Below are positions 53,008 to 62,988 of a stretch of 64,000 nt of DNA, in pieces. The translations under genes were made by a program, and so were the position numbers. Each line of letters opens with the position of its first letter. Positions within the stretch are counted from its first letter, which is position 1. Origin of the DNA: Pseudoalteromonas sp. Z1A8. GTDB lineage: Bacteria; Pseudomonadota; Gammaproteobacteria; Enterobacterales; Alteromonadaceae. A model generated the notes under the pieces. The model worked only from the letters and a program-made list of their open reading frames with translations, did not search any database and had not been told where the DNA came from. The DNA lies in the NCBI RefSeq assembly GCF_011378855.1, contig NZ_WTLB01000005.1, positions 62,001-126,000 on the forward strand. Direction: 5' to 3'.

Positions 53008-54171
53008 TTACCAGTTAGTATGAGAACCATCACGCTTTGATAAATGCGGTGCTTCGGTTTCTACAGGGGTTGCCAATCTAAACGCAGCTTCGTTCACTTC
53101 AACACCTAAACCAGGTACTTCAGGAATAGTAAATTTATTGCCTGTTAACACATGCTGCTTAGGAAAAAGAAGTGGATCATGGGCACCAAACTCACTAAAC
53201 GGACCTTGGTGTGTTTCCATTAAGCCTAAATTTGGTAGCGCTGCTGCAAAGTGATTTGTGGCTGCTGTACACACAGGGCCAAGCGGGTTATGTGGCATAA
53301 CATCTATATAATGTGCCTCAGCCCAACCAGCCACTTTCATTGCTTCTGTTAAGCCACCAATGTTACACACATCAACACGTAAATACTGAGTAAGCCCCTG
53401 TTCTATATAAGGCTTAGCTGCCCATTTAGAACTAAACTCTTCACCAATCGCAAAAGGAATATGCGTTAAAGTACGCAGCGTTTTATACGCATCAGGAGAT
53501 TCATGACGAATCGGTTCTTCAATAAAATCGAGTGTATCGGGCTTTAAACGTTGGCAAAACGAAGCTGCCTCAGCCACGCTTAATCTGTGATGGTAATCAA
53601 TACCGAGTGTAATATCAGGCCCAAGTACTTTACGCAGCTCGTTTAAGCAGCGAGCTGTGCGCGTTATAGATTCTTGTGGTTCAAAAAACACAGGGTCGTC
53701 AAAACGACTCGGTATCACTCTTATTGTTGTCCAACCTAGCGCTATAAGTGCTTTTGCTTCTTTAACTAAATCGTCAAATTTATCAGGATCGGCCTCTGTA
53801 TAACAACACGCAAAACACGCTATATGTTCGCGTTGTTTGCCCCCTAACAACTGATAAACAGGCACTTGTAGTGACTTACCTAAAATATCATAAAGGGCAA
53901 TATCAATCGCTGAAATAGCAGCCGTAATTACACGGCCCCCTTCAAAATAATGGCTGCGGTATAGTTCTTGCCAAATACGGCCAATTTTACGTGGATCTTG
54001 CCCTTTTAAAAATCCAGCGAAGTGATGTATCGCGCCAATAACTGCTTGCTCTCGATTTGATAAACCCGATTCGCCCCAGCCAACTATGCCACATTCGGTT
54101 ACTACTTTTACTAATAGCTGATTACGTTTTCCTACGCAGCCTAAAAGCGCTTCAACAGATTCTATTTTCAT
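53008..54171 (-). CDS. dgoD: Enolase-superfamily enzyme, candidate D-galactonate dehydratase
   Basis: A 387-residue mandelate-racemase-like protein. Metal ligands are Asp192 (LGIDYHHRLSV), Glu218 (FIEEPIRHE) and Glu244 (IGEEFSSKW), and the catalytic His294 lies in MPHNPLGPV. The KxK base motif of the paralogue at 45841 is absent, and the HHRLS/HNPLGP pattern is that of galactonate dehydratases. It would convert D-galactonate to 2-keto-3-deoxygalactonate. It stands between the sulfatase and the lactonase in one operon. Confidence 0.8.
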   Translation of the reverse strand: MKIESVEALLGCVGKRNQLLVKVVTECGIVGWGESGLSNREQAVIGAIHHFAGFLKGQDPRKIGRIWQELYRSHYFEGGRVITAAISAIDIALYDILGKSLQVPVYQLLGGKQREHIACFACCYTEADPDKFDDLVKEAKALIALGWTTIRVIPSRFDDPVFFEPQESITRTARCLNELRKVLGPDITLGIDYHHRLSVAEAASFCQRLKPDTLDFIEEPIRHESPDAYKTLRTLTHIPFAIGEEFSSKWAAKPYIEQGLTQYLRVDVCNIGGLTEAMKVAGWAEAHYIDVMPHNPLGPVCTAATNHFAAALPNLGLMETHQGPFSEFGAHDPLLFPKQHVLTGNKFTIPEVPGLGVEVNEAAFRLATPVETEAPHLSKRDGSHTNW

Positions 54172-54190
54172 TATTATTACCTATGCGTTA

Positions 54191-55621
<1,431 letters not shown>

Positions 55622-55788
55622 CTATTTAATATAATAGTTAAGCACATAGCTAAAAAATATTAATTACACCATAGCTAACATATTGGTTATATTAGACTAT
55701 TACGGCTAGTTAATTTAATGGTTGAGTTGTAAATAATGCGTTTATAAATCACAATATCGCTACACTAAACAAAACATAACAATATTGC

Positions 55789-55803
55789 AAACATATGATG
55801 TAT
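55789..55803. promoter_or_regulatory. GntR-type operator between sulfatase and cytochrome genes (site E)
   Basis: AAACAT-ATG-ATGTAT is one base off the perfect repeat. It lies 174 bases before the sulfatase start on one side and 154 before the cytochrome start on the other. The rest of this 341-base gap is AT-rich and shows no ORF or strong hairpin. Confidence 0.65.
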
Positions 55804-55956
55804 GATATTTTGAAATTAATTTTTCAATTTCTCACTATTACTTAAGCCTAATAACAGTGTCAGTTTAAAGGCAAAGCCTATTTACTATGTGCTTAGCTGC
55901 TGCCTGTTATTTAATTTTAAGTATGCATTGGTGTGCTATTAAAGGTGGATTCTAAA

Positions 55957-58092
55957 ATGATAAATATAAAAAACAGCCTTTTTGTTGTTCTTTTTTTATG
56001 CAGCTGTTTTTCAGCGATTGCAAATGATGAGTGCCAGTCTTGTCATCAACAACAAACCCTCGATTGGAAACAATCAGACCATGCAAGTTCAATGGCTTTA
56101 GCCAATAAAGATACCGTGCTTGGTGATTTTAATAATATAACTGCGACCCATTTTTCTCAAAAAGCCGTATTTTATAAAGAAAAAGAGGCCTTTTTAATTG
56201 ATTTGACCGAGCAAGGTACTAAAAAAACGTACACCGTAAGTTATGTATTTGGCTTTGACCCACTGCAACAGTATTTAATTGAAGTTGAAAAAGGCAAATA
56301 CCAGGTATTTCCTTTTGCATGGGATAGTCGCGCTAGATCACTAGGCGGTCAGCGTTGGTATGCCAACTACGCTAACGAAGATGTAAAACCCAGCGACCGT
56401 CTCCATTGGCTGCAACCTCTGCAAAACTGGAACGGCATGTGCGCCGATTGCCATTCTGATAATTTAAAGCGTAATTACACTACTGAAAAAGAAAGCTTTG
56501 ATACGCACTTCTCGAATATAAATGTGGGCTGTAAATCGTGCCACAGCGATATAACGGATGAACATAAAACTAAAAAAATAATAAAGACAGCTCAAACAAG
56601 CCCTACCAATATGTCGCAGTGGAAAATAATCGGTGATGACACCATTGCTACCTGGCAAGGTGAGCCGCGCGATAACAGCTTTATGCAAGGCTGTTATGCG
56701 TGTCATTCGCTTCGAAGCCCATTAACCGATGGCTTTGATAACAGCCAAGCGTTTTTGGATCAATTTAGCCCTTCATTTTTAGAACCAAATTTGTATCACG
56801 CCGATGGCCAAATTAAAGAAGAAGTGTATGTGTTTGGCTCTTTTGCACAAAGTAAAATGTACACAGCCGGGGTTAACTGTGTTGACTGCCACGATAAACA
56901 CACCATGAAAGTTAAAACAAAAACGAATGGGCTGTGCTTACAGTGCCACAGTGCCAGCGAATATAACAAACCCGAGCATCATCGCCATAAAGAACAATCA
57001 ACCGGTGCACAATGTGTTAGCTGCCACATGCCAACCAACAGATACATGGGCGTTGATGACAGGCGCGACCACAGCTTTAAAATTCCGCGCCCTGACATAT
57101 CAATAAAATACGATACACCCAATGCGTGTGTGCAATGCCACGACGGTAAAACAAACGAATGGGCAGCAAGCACACTTGAAAAATGGCATGGTAAAGCACC
57201 GGCATTAAGTGCAAGCGAGCACAGTATGCTTGAGTTACGCTCATTAAAAGCGATATCGCAAAATGCACATATGAGCTTAATTAATGACTTTTCGTTAAAT
57301 GAAATAGACCGCGCCAGTGCAATTGCCTATTTAGGTAATTCGGGCGCTGAGCTAAACGATGCCACAGTAAAAAGTTGGGTTAACTCGCCGCTTCCGCTTA
57401 TTCGCTTAGCGATTGCTAAAGTGGGCTTTTTACTCCCCGAAGCAGAGCGCTTAAAAAGCTACAAGCAACTATTAACCGACAAATTAAAGTCGGTGCGTGT
57501 TGCTGCTGCGCAAAACCTAAGCCAAACAACAGCGCAGTTAAACGGGCTTAATCAATCAATTATAGAGCTTGCACACGCTAATACCGTCAATACATGGCGC
57601 GGTGAAGGTAACATAAATCAAAGTATGCTCGCGCTTAATAAACAAGACATAAACGGTGCTATAAAGTCGTTACAAAAAGGCATTAGCGTTGACCCTTACT
57701 TTGATGCAAGTTATGTAAATTTAGCCGATATTTATTATCGCCTTGGTCAAACAGCAAAAATGCAAAGCACGTTAAATAGTGGTTTAAAAGCAGTACCTAC
57801 CTCTGCGCCGCTACATTATGCAAACGGTATGGCGCTTATTAGAAGCGGTAACAAACCCGCTGCTGTTGACTCGTTTAAACACGCAATGACACTTGAGAGT
57901 AATAACGTGCAATACGCTTATTTGTATTTTTTAGCACTTGATAGCATTGGCTCAACAGCGCAGGCCGTGAGTGAATTAAAACTCAAAATTGGTGCTTATA
58001 ATAATGCGCAGCAACTCAAAAACTTAGGAATGAGCTTTGCTCAAAAGCTTAAAAATACTGAGGATTACCACTTTTTTGCTCGTTTAAAATAA
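55957..58092 (+). CDS. Octahaem cytochrome c with TPR repeats
   Basis: A 711-residue secreted protein; its signal peptide ends near SAIA. Eight CXXCH haem sites are visible: CQSCH, CADCH, CKSCH, CYACH, CVDCH, CLQCH, CVSCH and CVQCH. All fall in the first 420 residues. The rest has HEAT-like helices and TPR repeats (DASYVNLADIYYRLGQTAKM, then APLHYANGMALIRSGNKPAA), a shape that suits protein contacts. Cytochrome c554-like proteins with TPR are known in other marine bacteria but their role is unclear. The start at 55957 has AAGGTGG eight bases before it. It is linked to the sulfatase by operator site E. Confidence 0.87.
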   Translation: MINIKNSLFVVLFLCSCFSAIANDECQSCHQQQTLDWKQSDHASSMALANKDTVLGDFNNITATHFSQKAVFYKEKEAFLIDLTEQGTKKTYTVSYVFGFDPLQQYLIEVEKGKYQVFPFAWDSRARSLGGQRWYANYANEDVKPSDRLHWLQPLQNWNGMCADCHSDNLKRNYTTEKESFDTHFSNINVGCKSCHSDITDEHKTKKIIKTAQTSPTNMSQWKIIGDDTIATWQGEPRDNSFMQGCYACHSLRSPLTDGFDNSQAFLDQFSPSFLEPNLYHADGQIKEEVYVFGSFAQSKMYTAGVNCVDCHDKHTMKVKTKTNGLCLQCHSASEYNKPEHHRHKEQSTGAQCVSCHMPTNRYMGVDDRRDHSFKIPRPDISIKYDTPNACVQCHDGKTNEWAASTLEKWHGKAPALSASEHSMLELRSLKAISQNAHMSLINDFSLNEIDRASAIAYLGNSGAELNDATVKSWVNSPLPLIRLAIAKVGFLLPEAERLKSYKQLLTDKLKSVRVAAAQNLSQTTAQLNGLNQSIIELAHANTVNTWRGEGNINQSMLALNKQDINGAIKSLQKGISVDPYFDASYVNLADIYYRLGQTAKMQSTLNSGLKAVPTSAPLHYANGMALIRSGNKPAAVDSFKHAMTLESNNVQYAYLYFLALDSIGSTAQAVSELKLKIGAYNNAQQLKNLGMSFAQKLKNTEDYHFFARLK

Positions 58093-58250
58093 TTTTTTGA
58101 AATTAAATTATTTTTCACTCTAAATCTGCAATTTAGATTAGAGACTAAAATTCAACCACTTAACTTAATAATCTTGTGTTACTTAAACGGTAATACAAGG
58201 TTATAACCTCAATATTACAAGCAACATTTAATAAACAAGTAATCAACACA

Positions 58251-58279
58251 TTGCACTTGCAAACATCATATGTTTAAAT
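58251..58279 (+). promoter_or_regulatory. Promoter and GntR-type operator of the second galactan TonB gene (site F)
   Basis: TTGCAC (58251-58256), 17 bases and TTAAAT (58274-58279) enclose the perfect repeat AAACAT-CAT-ATGTTT (58261-58275). The leader to the receptor ATG would be about 150 bases. The rest of the 344-base gap from 58093 shows no ORF or strong hairpin. Confidence 0.83.
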
Positions 58280-58436
58280 TGTTAGAATGAATCATTCGCG
58301 ATTATTTACACTTCTTGATTGCTTATAGCTTTATCGCAATTAAGAGTCGCTGTTTAATTAGCCTGATTCTAAATAACAGATACTGCCGTTGCATTATCTG
58401 CACACACAGTAATTATGAAGAAACGGAGTGGTTAAA

Positions 58437-60977
58437 ATGCTTAAACACAGTAAATTGCATACAGCAATATTACTTGCATGTTGTTCTTTATCAGCTTTCA
58501 CACACACTGCATATGCACAAGAAGAAACAACCGCAAAACAAGCTAAAAGCAATTCAGACGATTTTGAAGTTATTTTAGTGAGCGCACAAAAACGCGATCA
58601 AGCATTAAAAGAAGTTCCCTCTTCAATCGAAGTGCTAAGTGGTGATTTAATTCAAGAAATTGGTATAGATAATGGGTTTGATTTAGTCACCTACTTACCT
58701 GGTTTTGGCATTGATGACAGCAGTGAAATACGAACTACAACATTAAAAACACGTGGTATAGGCACTTTTACAAATTCAATTGGCTTACAGTCTTCAAACC
58801 TTGTCGTTATAGATGGTGAAGTATTACCCCGCCAATCAATGCTTAACTTACCTATTTCAGATGTACAGCGTGTAGAAGCAATGCGCGGCCCACAAGGGAC
58901 TTTATTTGGCCAAAACACATCAACAGGCCTATTGCATTATGTAACTAAAAAGCCGCAACTAGATGACCGAGTTTCAGGCACGGTTAGAGCACAAGTTACT
59001 GAGTTTGATGGCACTGATTTTAGCGGGACCGTAAATGTACCCCTTAACGAAAACTGGGCAGCTCGATTTAACGCGCAATACAGTGATATTGATGGTTGGA
59101 TAAAAAACACCATGCCTGGTGAAGAAGATTACACTATTGGCGCAAAAACAACGAAAGCTGGTCGCGGCCAACTTTTATACGATAATGGCCAAGAGCTAAA
59201 CGTACTATTTCGCTTAGAATATTCAGAGACAGACACAAATTGTTGTTCTCTTACTCGTTTAGGTGGAATAAACCCAGATTTTGGCCCTCGTCCAATCGTT
59301 AATGTAAAAGACGATGGCACTATTGAAGGCACAACCTATAACCGTGTAAATCCTGAGTCTACTTTTGAAGAAGCCGGCGGCCCAGTTACATCGCGTAATG
59401 CTGAAGGTAACTTTGGTAGAACAGAAAATTTTGGCTTTTCAATATCGGCCGATTACTACCTAAATGATGAAATTACACTTAGCTATAATGGTAGCTACAG
59501 AGATTTTGATTTATATAACAGTTCAGCATTTTTTACTATTAATTTTCCTGTAGAGCGAACCGCTTTTGGTGGTAACGAATCGGTTGATGTTCTTCAACAA
59601 GAATTTCGTATTTCGTCATTTAATAATGAAAAGTTTGATTGGGTATTAGGTCTTTTTTACCATGATACCGACGGTCAGCGTTCTGAAATACGTGATGGCT
59701 GTATTGCAGGTAACCGTGGCTTTATTGAAGGCGGCGAATTAACAGGGTGTTATTCAAAGCAATCTACCGATGCTTTTTTAGCTAACTATGCAACTACTGG
59801 CGATGACGACCGCTCATTACTAACGCCTTCTCGCTTACTAAATAGTGGTGATTTTACAACTGGTTTTGAAAACGTCGCTATTTTTGGACAACTTGAATAC
59901 CAAATAACTGAGCAATTAGATGCTACTTTTGGTTTTAGATTATTACACGAAAAAAGTGATGCAACCTTTGCTCGTACAGATTTGGCAACACCTTCTACAG
60001 GTGTTGGAATGGAAACATTCAATGAAGTATTAGAACTTGCTCAAACAGATCCATCGCTTATTTTACGCCAAGACGCGCCAACTAAATTTGATAACTCAGA
60101 CACCGCCTTTATATACAAAGCGGTTGTAGGGTATGACTTTACTGATGATATTCGCGGTTATGTAAATTATTCTACCGGCTATAAAGGGGCATCTTACTTT
60201 GTAACAACAAATACCGACCCTGCCGATGCAGACAACTTCCCTACCGATCCTGAAAACTCTTCAAACTTTGAAGTAGGTCTGCGTTCAGCATATTTTGATA
60301 ATGATTTACTGTTTAACTTTACGTACTTTGATATGAGAGTTGACGATTATCAAGTACGTGCCAGCCGTGTAATAGATGAAGAAAATAACATTATTTTTGC
60401 AGGCTATGTAAACGCAGCACAAGCACGTTCAACCGGTATTGAAGCCGATGTAGTGGTTAAAATATCAGATAAATTAAAGTGGTCGTTTAACTACGCTTAT
60501 TTTGATGCACGCTACGAGGACTTTGCTGATACACCTATAAATTGTCCTGCTGGTGATGGTGGTTTACTTGCTTCTCGCTGTACAACTGATTCAACAGGCC
60601 GTCAGAGCTTTGATCAAACGGGTTTATCTTTCCCTAATAATGCTGAGCAACAATTTTTAAGTACTATTTCATATAATACACAAATTGCTGATACAGGCTG
60701 GAATGCTAATACACGTGCAGTTTGGCGTTATAATGGCAGCCACACGCAATCAATTAACGAACTTGCCTTTGGCGAATCAGCTAACCCATCGTCAAGCATT
60801 TGGGATGGTTACTTAAGCGTAAGCAAAGATAACTTACAGTTTAGTGTATTCATTAAAAACTTATTTGATAAGTCGTACACTACTCGCCAACGTATAAACT
60901 CTGAAGGGTTTGGGGAAGCATTCTATCCTCGTGACTGGAGTCGTTATGTGGGTGCAAGCGTTCAATATAGCTTTTAA
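58437..60977 (+). CDS. TonB-dependent receptor, second of the galactan locus
   Basis: An 846-residue outer-membrane receptor; its signal peptide ends in HTAYAQ. The TonB box is FEVILVSAQKR, and the plug segment IQEIGIDNGFDLVTYLPGFG continues with VEAMRGPQGTLFGQNTSTG. It is of the short TonB receptor type (about 800 residues, MRGPQGTLFG motif), unlike the two long receptors in this window, and ends in VGASVQYSF. The start at 58437 has GGAG eight bases before it, and is preferred to the in-frame GTG at 58428. It is convergent with the ASPIC lipoprotein gene. The ligand cannot be told from sequence. Confidence 0.92.
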   Translation: MLKHSKLHTAILLACCSLSAFTHTAYAQEETTAKQAKSNSDDFEVILVSAQKRDQALKEVPSSIEVLSGDLIQEIGIDNGFDLVTYLPGFGIDDSSEIRTTTLKTRGIGTFTNSIGLQSSNLVVIDGEVLPRQSMLNLPISDVQRVEAMRGPQGTLFGQNTSTGLLHYVTKKPQLDDRVSGTVRAQVTEFDGTDFSGTVNVPLNENWAARFNAQYSDIDGWIKNTMPGEEDYTIGAKTTKAGRGQLLYDNGQELNVLFRLEYSETDTNCCSLTRLGGINPDFGPRPIVNVKDDGTIEGTTYNRVNPESTFEEAGGPVTSRNAEGNFGRTENFGFSISADYYLNDEITLSYNGSYRDFDLYNSSAFFTINFPVERTAFGGNESVDVLQQEFRISSFNNEKFDWVLGLFYHDTDGQRSEIRDGCIAGNRGFIEGGELTGCYSKQSTDAFLANYATTGDDDRSLLTPSRLLNSGDFTTGFENVAIFGQLEYQITEQLDATFGFRLLHEKSDATFARTDLATPSTGVGMETFNEVLELAQTDPSLILRQDAPTKFDNSDTAFIYKAVVGYDFTDDIRGYVNYSTGYKGASYFVTTNTDPADADNFPTDPENSSNFEVGLRSAYFDNDLLFNFTYFDMRVDDYQVRASRVIDEENNIIFAGYVNAAQARSTGIEADVVVKISDKLKWSFNYAYFDARYEDFADTPINCPAGDGGLLASRCTTDSTGRQSFDQTGLSFPNNAEQQFLSTISYNTQIADTGWNANTRAVWRYNGSHTQSINELAFGESANPSSSIWDGYLSVSKDNLQFSVFIKNLFDKSYTTRQRINSEGFGEAFYPRDWSRYVGASVQYSF

Positions 60978-61000
60978 TAGATAACGAAAACTAAATACAA

Positions 61001-61029
61001 AAAAATAGCGCTTAATAAGCGCTATTTTT
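61001..61029. terminator. Bidirectional terminator
   Basis: AAAAATAGCGCTT and AAGCGCTATTTTT form a perfect 13-bp stem about AAT, with A residues on one side and T residues on the other. It ends the convergent TonB and ASPIC-lipoprotein genes. Confidence 0.9.
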
Positions 61030-61047
61030 ATATCTGCATTTAATTAC

Positions 61048-62976
61048 TTACAGCGGCTCTTTTCTTCCAACTAACTCCCCGTTAGCGTCATTTATAACTG
61101 CATTGCTAATATCTACATGCTCATTATTACTCCAACGAACCGATACATTATTTATCTGTGTACACGTACCTAAACCAACGTGTAACTTATTATTTTCGCT
61201 TTGTGAAAAGCCAGCACCTGTTGCGCCTACAACACGCTTATAATTTTGCCCACATGCTTTTATAGTCGCAGTAGCTCCCAATGCCGACACACCGGCTTTA
61301 GGCGAGTAACCAATATTAGTGACTAAAAAGTTATGCTGCGTATCTAAAGCTGTGTTATTAGTAAATAAATGCCAACGGCCGCGCTCGTTTGAGTAAATTA
61401 AGTCAAGGTCCCCGTCATTATCGTAATCAAAGGCCTGTGCGCTGCCCCCTGTTGCTCCAAGCTCAGTTGAAATAACACCATGATTTTGTAAAGCCTTAAA
61501 GCCTTTACCTTGCTGATTTAAATACAGTAGCTGCTCGTTGGCTTTTGCCGGATTGCCATAACGTAATACAAATAAGTCACTCCAACCATCGTTGTTAAAA
61601 TCTCCGGCTACAGCACTGGTTGTGGGTTCGCTAAGATTAATATTTAGCTTGGCTGTTGCATCAACAAATTTTCCTTGCTGGTTTTCTAATAATACCGCTG
61701 GTAATGGCTCAAGCCCTTTTACTTTAGGTGAATTAGTCACTCTTTTAATAACACCGGCTGTAGGTGATTTAGTATCCCCCGCTACGCGCCAAGTATCATT
61801 ACCTAAGTAACCTATATATAAACCTTTTTTATTTAGCTTTTTAGGCCAGCCAGCAGCTTGCTCTTTTGTTACCTTTACCGTACGTTCACTGCCGCCGTGC
61901 CCTTGTAATGCTAAAGGCGCACTATTTTTGCCAATAAACACATTAAAATGGGGGTAAGCCATTTGCAGGTTTTCTATTTCAAAGTCACCTTCGATTTTAA
62001 AATCTTCAAATTTAAATGCTTCGTTACGAGTAAAAAAAGCAAAGTTTTGAGATTGAGCATCGTAAAAGGTGTGTTGCTCAAATTGGTGTTTAGCGCGAGT
62101 TAAAAATAAATCAAAGTCACCGTCATTATCAAAATCGATTTCGGTCATGCTGCTTACATGGCTAATATTGCGATTATTTCCTAGTACAGCCTTACTTTTA
62201 TTTTTATAACCTAAATCAGATTTACTCTGCGCTACAACAATGTCATCTCCGCCGTAAAAAAATAAATCATCGTGCCCGTCATTATCAAAATCACTAACTA
62301 AGGCTTTATAACCAAGCCATTTTGCAGTAGGTAAGTAATCGACAAACTTAAAATGATTATGCCCTTCGTTTTTATATATATGGTTGGCTCCCTTTTTTTG
62401 CTTTTTAAGCGGAAAAGCAGAGAGCATTAAATCTAAAGTGCCACTGTTATTGCCATCAATTAATTTAACCGCACGTCCGCGTGTACGTTCAAAATTATCA
62501 AACGTTTCTCCGCCTTCAACAGTCCGGTCATGATTTATTTGAAACGATACAGGTAAACGCGGTTTTAGGCCTCCACCACCGCCTTGGGCTATTATTAAAT
62601 CCATACGACCATCTAAGTCGTAATCAGCAACAGCCACGCCGTGTGTGTCGCCTTTAATAATTATCTGTGGTGCTGAAAAGGTATTGTTTTTGTTATTCCA
62701 AAAAATTTTTACTGCGTGGGTATGCTCAGTAATTAATACATCTTGATAGCCATCTTTATCAAAGTCTGCAATCAGTGCACGGTCCCATTTACGACGCGAT
62801 AGTGGCTCAAAAGGTATAATATTGTGTGATTCGCTAAACATTAATTTATTACTGCTGTTGTCGCTTAGCGTTTCATTGCTTGCCCTTTGAGTGGTATTAC
62901 ATCCATAAAGCAGAATACTTGTAGCGATCAGTGATAAACAAAATAACGTGTTTGCTGGCTTACTATTTTTTTTCAT
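61048..62976 (-). CDS. FG-GAP/ASPIC-UnbV (CRTAC-like) lipoprotein
   Basis: A 642-residue lipoprotein (lipobox LLYGC, Cys26). Repeats of the form DFDKDGYQD, DYDLDGRMD, DFDNDGHDD, DFDNDGDFD, DFNNDGWSD and DYDNDGDLD mark a beta-propeller with Ca2+ loops, seen as VCBS/FG-GAP repeats. The last 120 residues, from GRWHLFTNN, hold the UnbV/ASPIC domain (VSALGATATIKACGQ, VGATGAGFSQSE, HVGLGTC). Such proteins occur in planctomycetes and some marine bacteria with sulfated-polysaccharide or multihaem genes, but no function is settled. It is the second gene of an operon with the GH16 hydrolase, 12 bases behind it. Confidence 0.85.
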   Translation of the reverse strand: MKKNSKPANTLFCLSLIATSILLYGCNTTQRASNETLSDNSSNKLMFSESHNIIPFEPLSRRKWDRALIADFDKDGYQDVLITEHTHAVKIFWNNKNNTFSAPQIIIKGDTHGVAVADYDLDGRMDLIIAQGGGGGLKPRLPVSFQINHDRTVEGGETFDNFERTRGRAVKLIDGNNSGTLDLMLSAFPLKKQKKGANHIYKNEGHNHFKFVDYLPTAKWLGYKALVSDFDNDGHDDLFFYGGDDIVVAQSKSDLGYKNKSKAVLGNNRNISHVSSMTEIDFDNDGDFDLFLTRAKHQFEQHTFYDAQSQNFAFFTRNEAFKFEDFKIEGDFEIENLQMAYPHFNVFIGKNSAPLALQGHGGSERTVKVTKEQAAGWPKKLNKKGLYIGYLGNDTWRVAGDTKSPTAGVIKRVTNSPKVKGLEPLPAVLLENQQGKFVDATAKLNINLSEPTTSAVAGDFNNDGWSDLFVLRYGNPAKANEQLLYLNQQGKGFKALQNHGVISTELGATGGSAQAFDYDNDGDLDLIYSNERGRWHLFTNNTALDTQHNFLVTNIGYSPKAGVSALGATATIKACGQNYKRVVGATGAGFSQSENNKLHVGLGTCTQINNVSVRWSNNEHVDISNAVINDANGELVGRKEPL

Positions 62977-62988
62977 TTAACCCACTCC

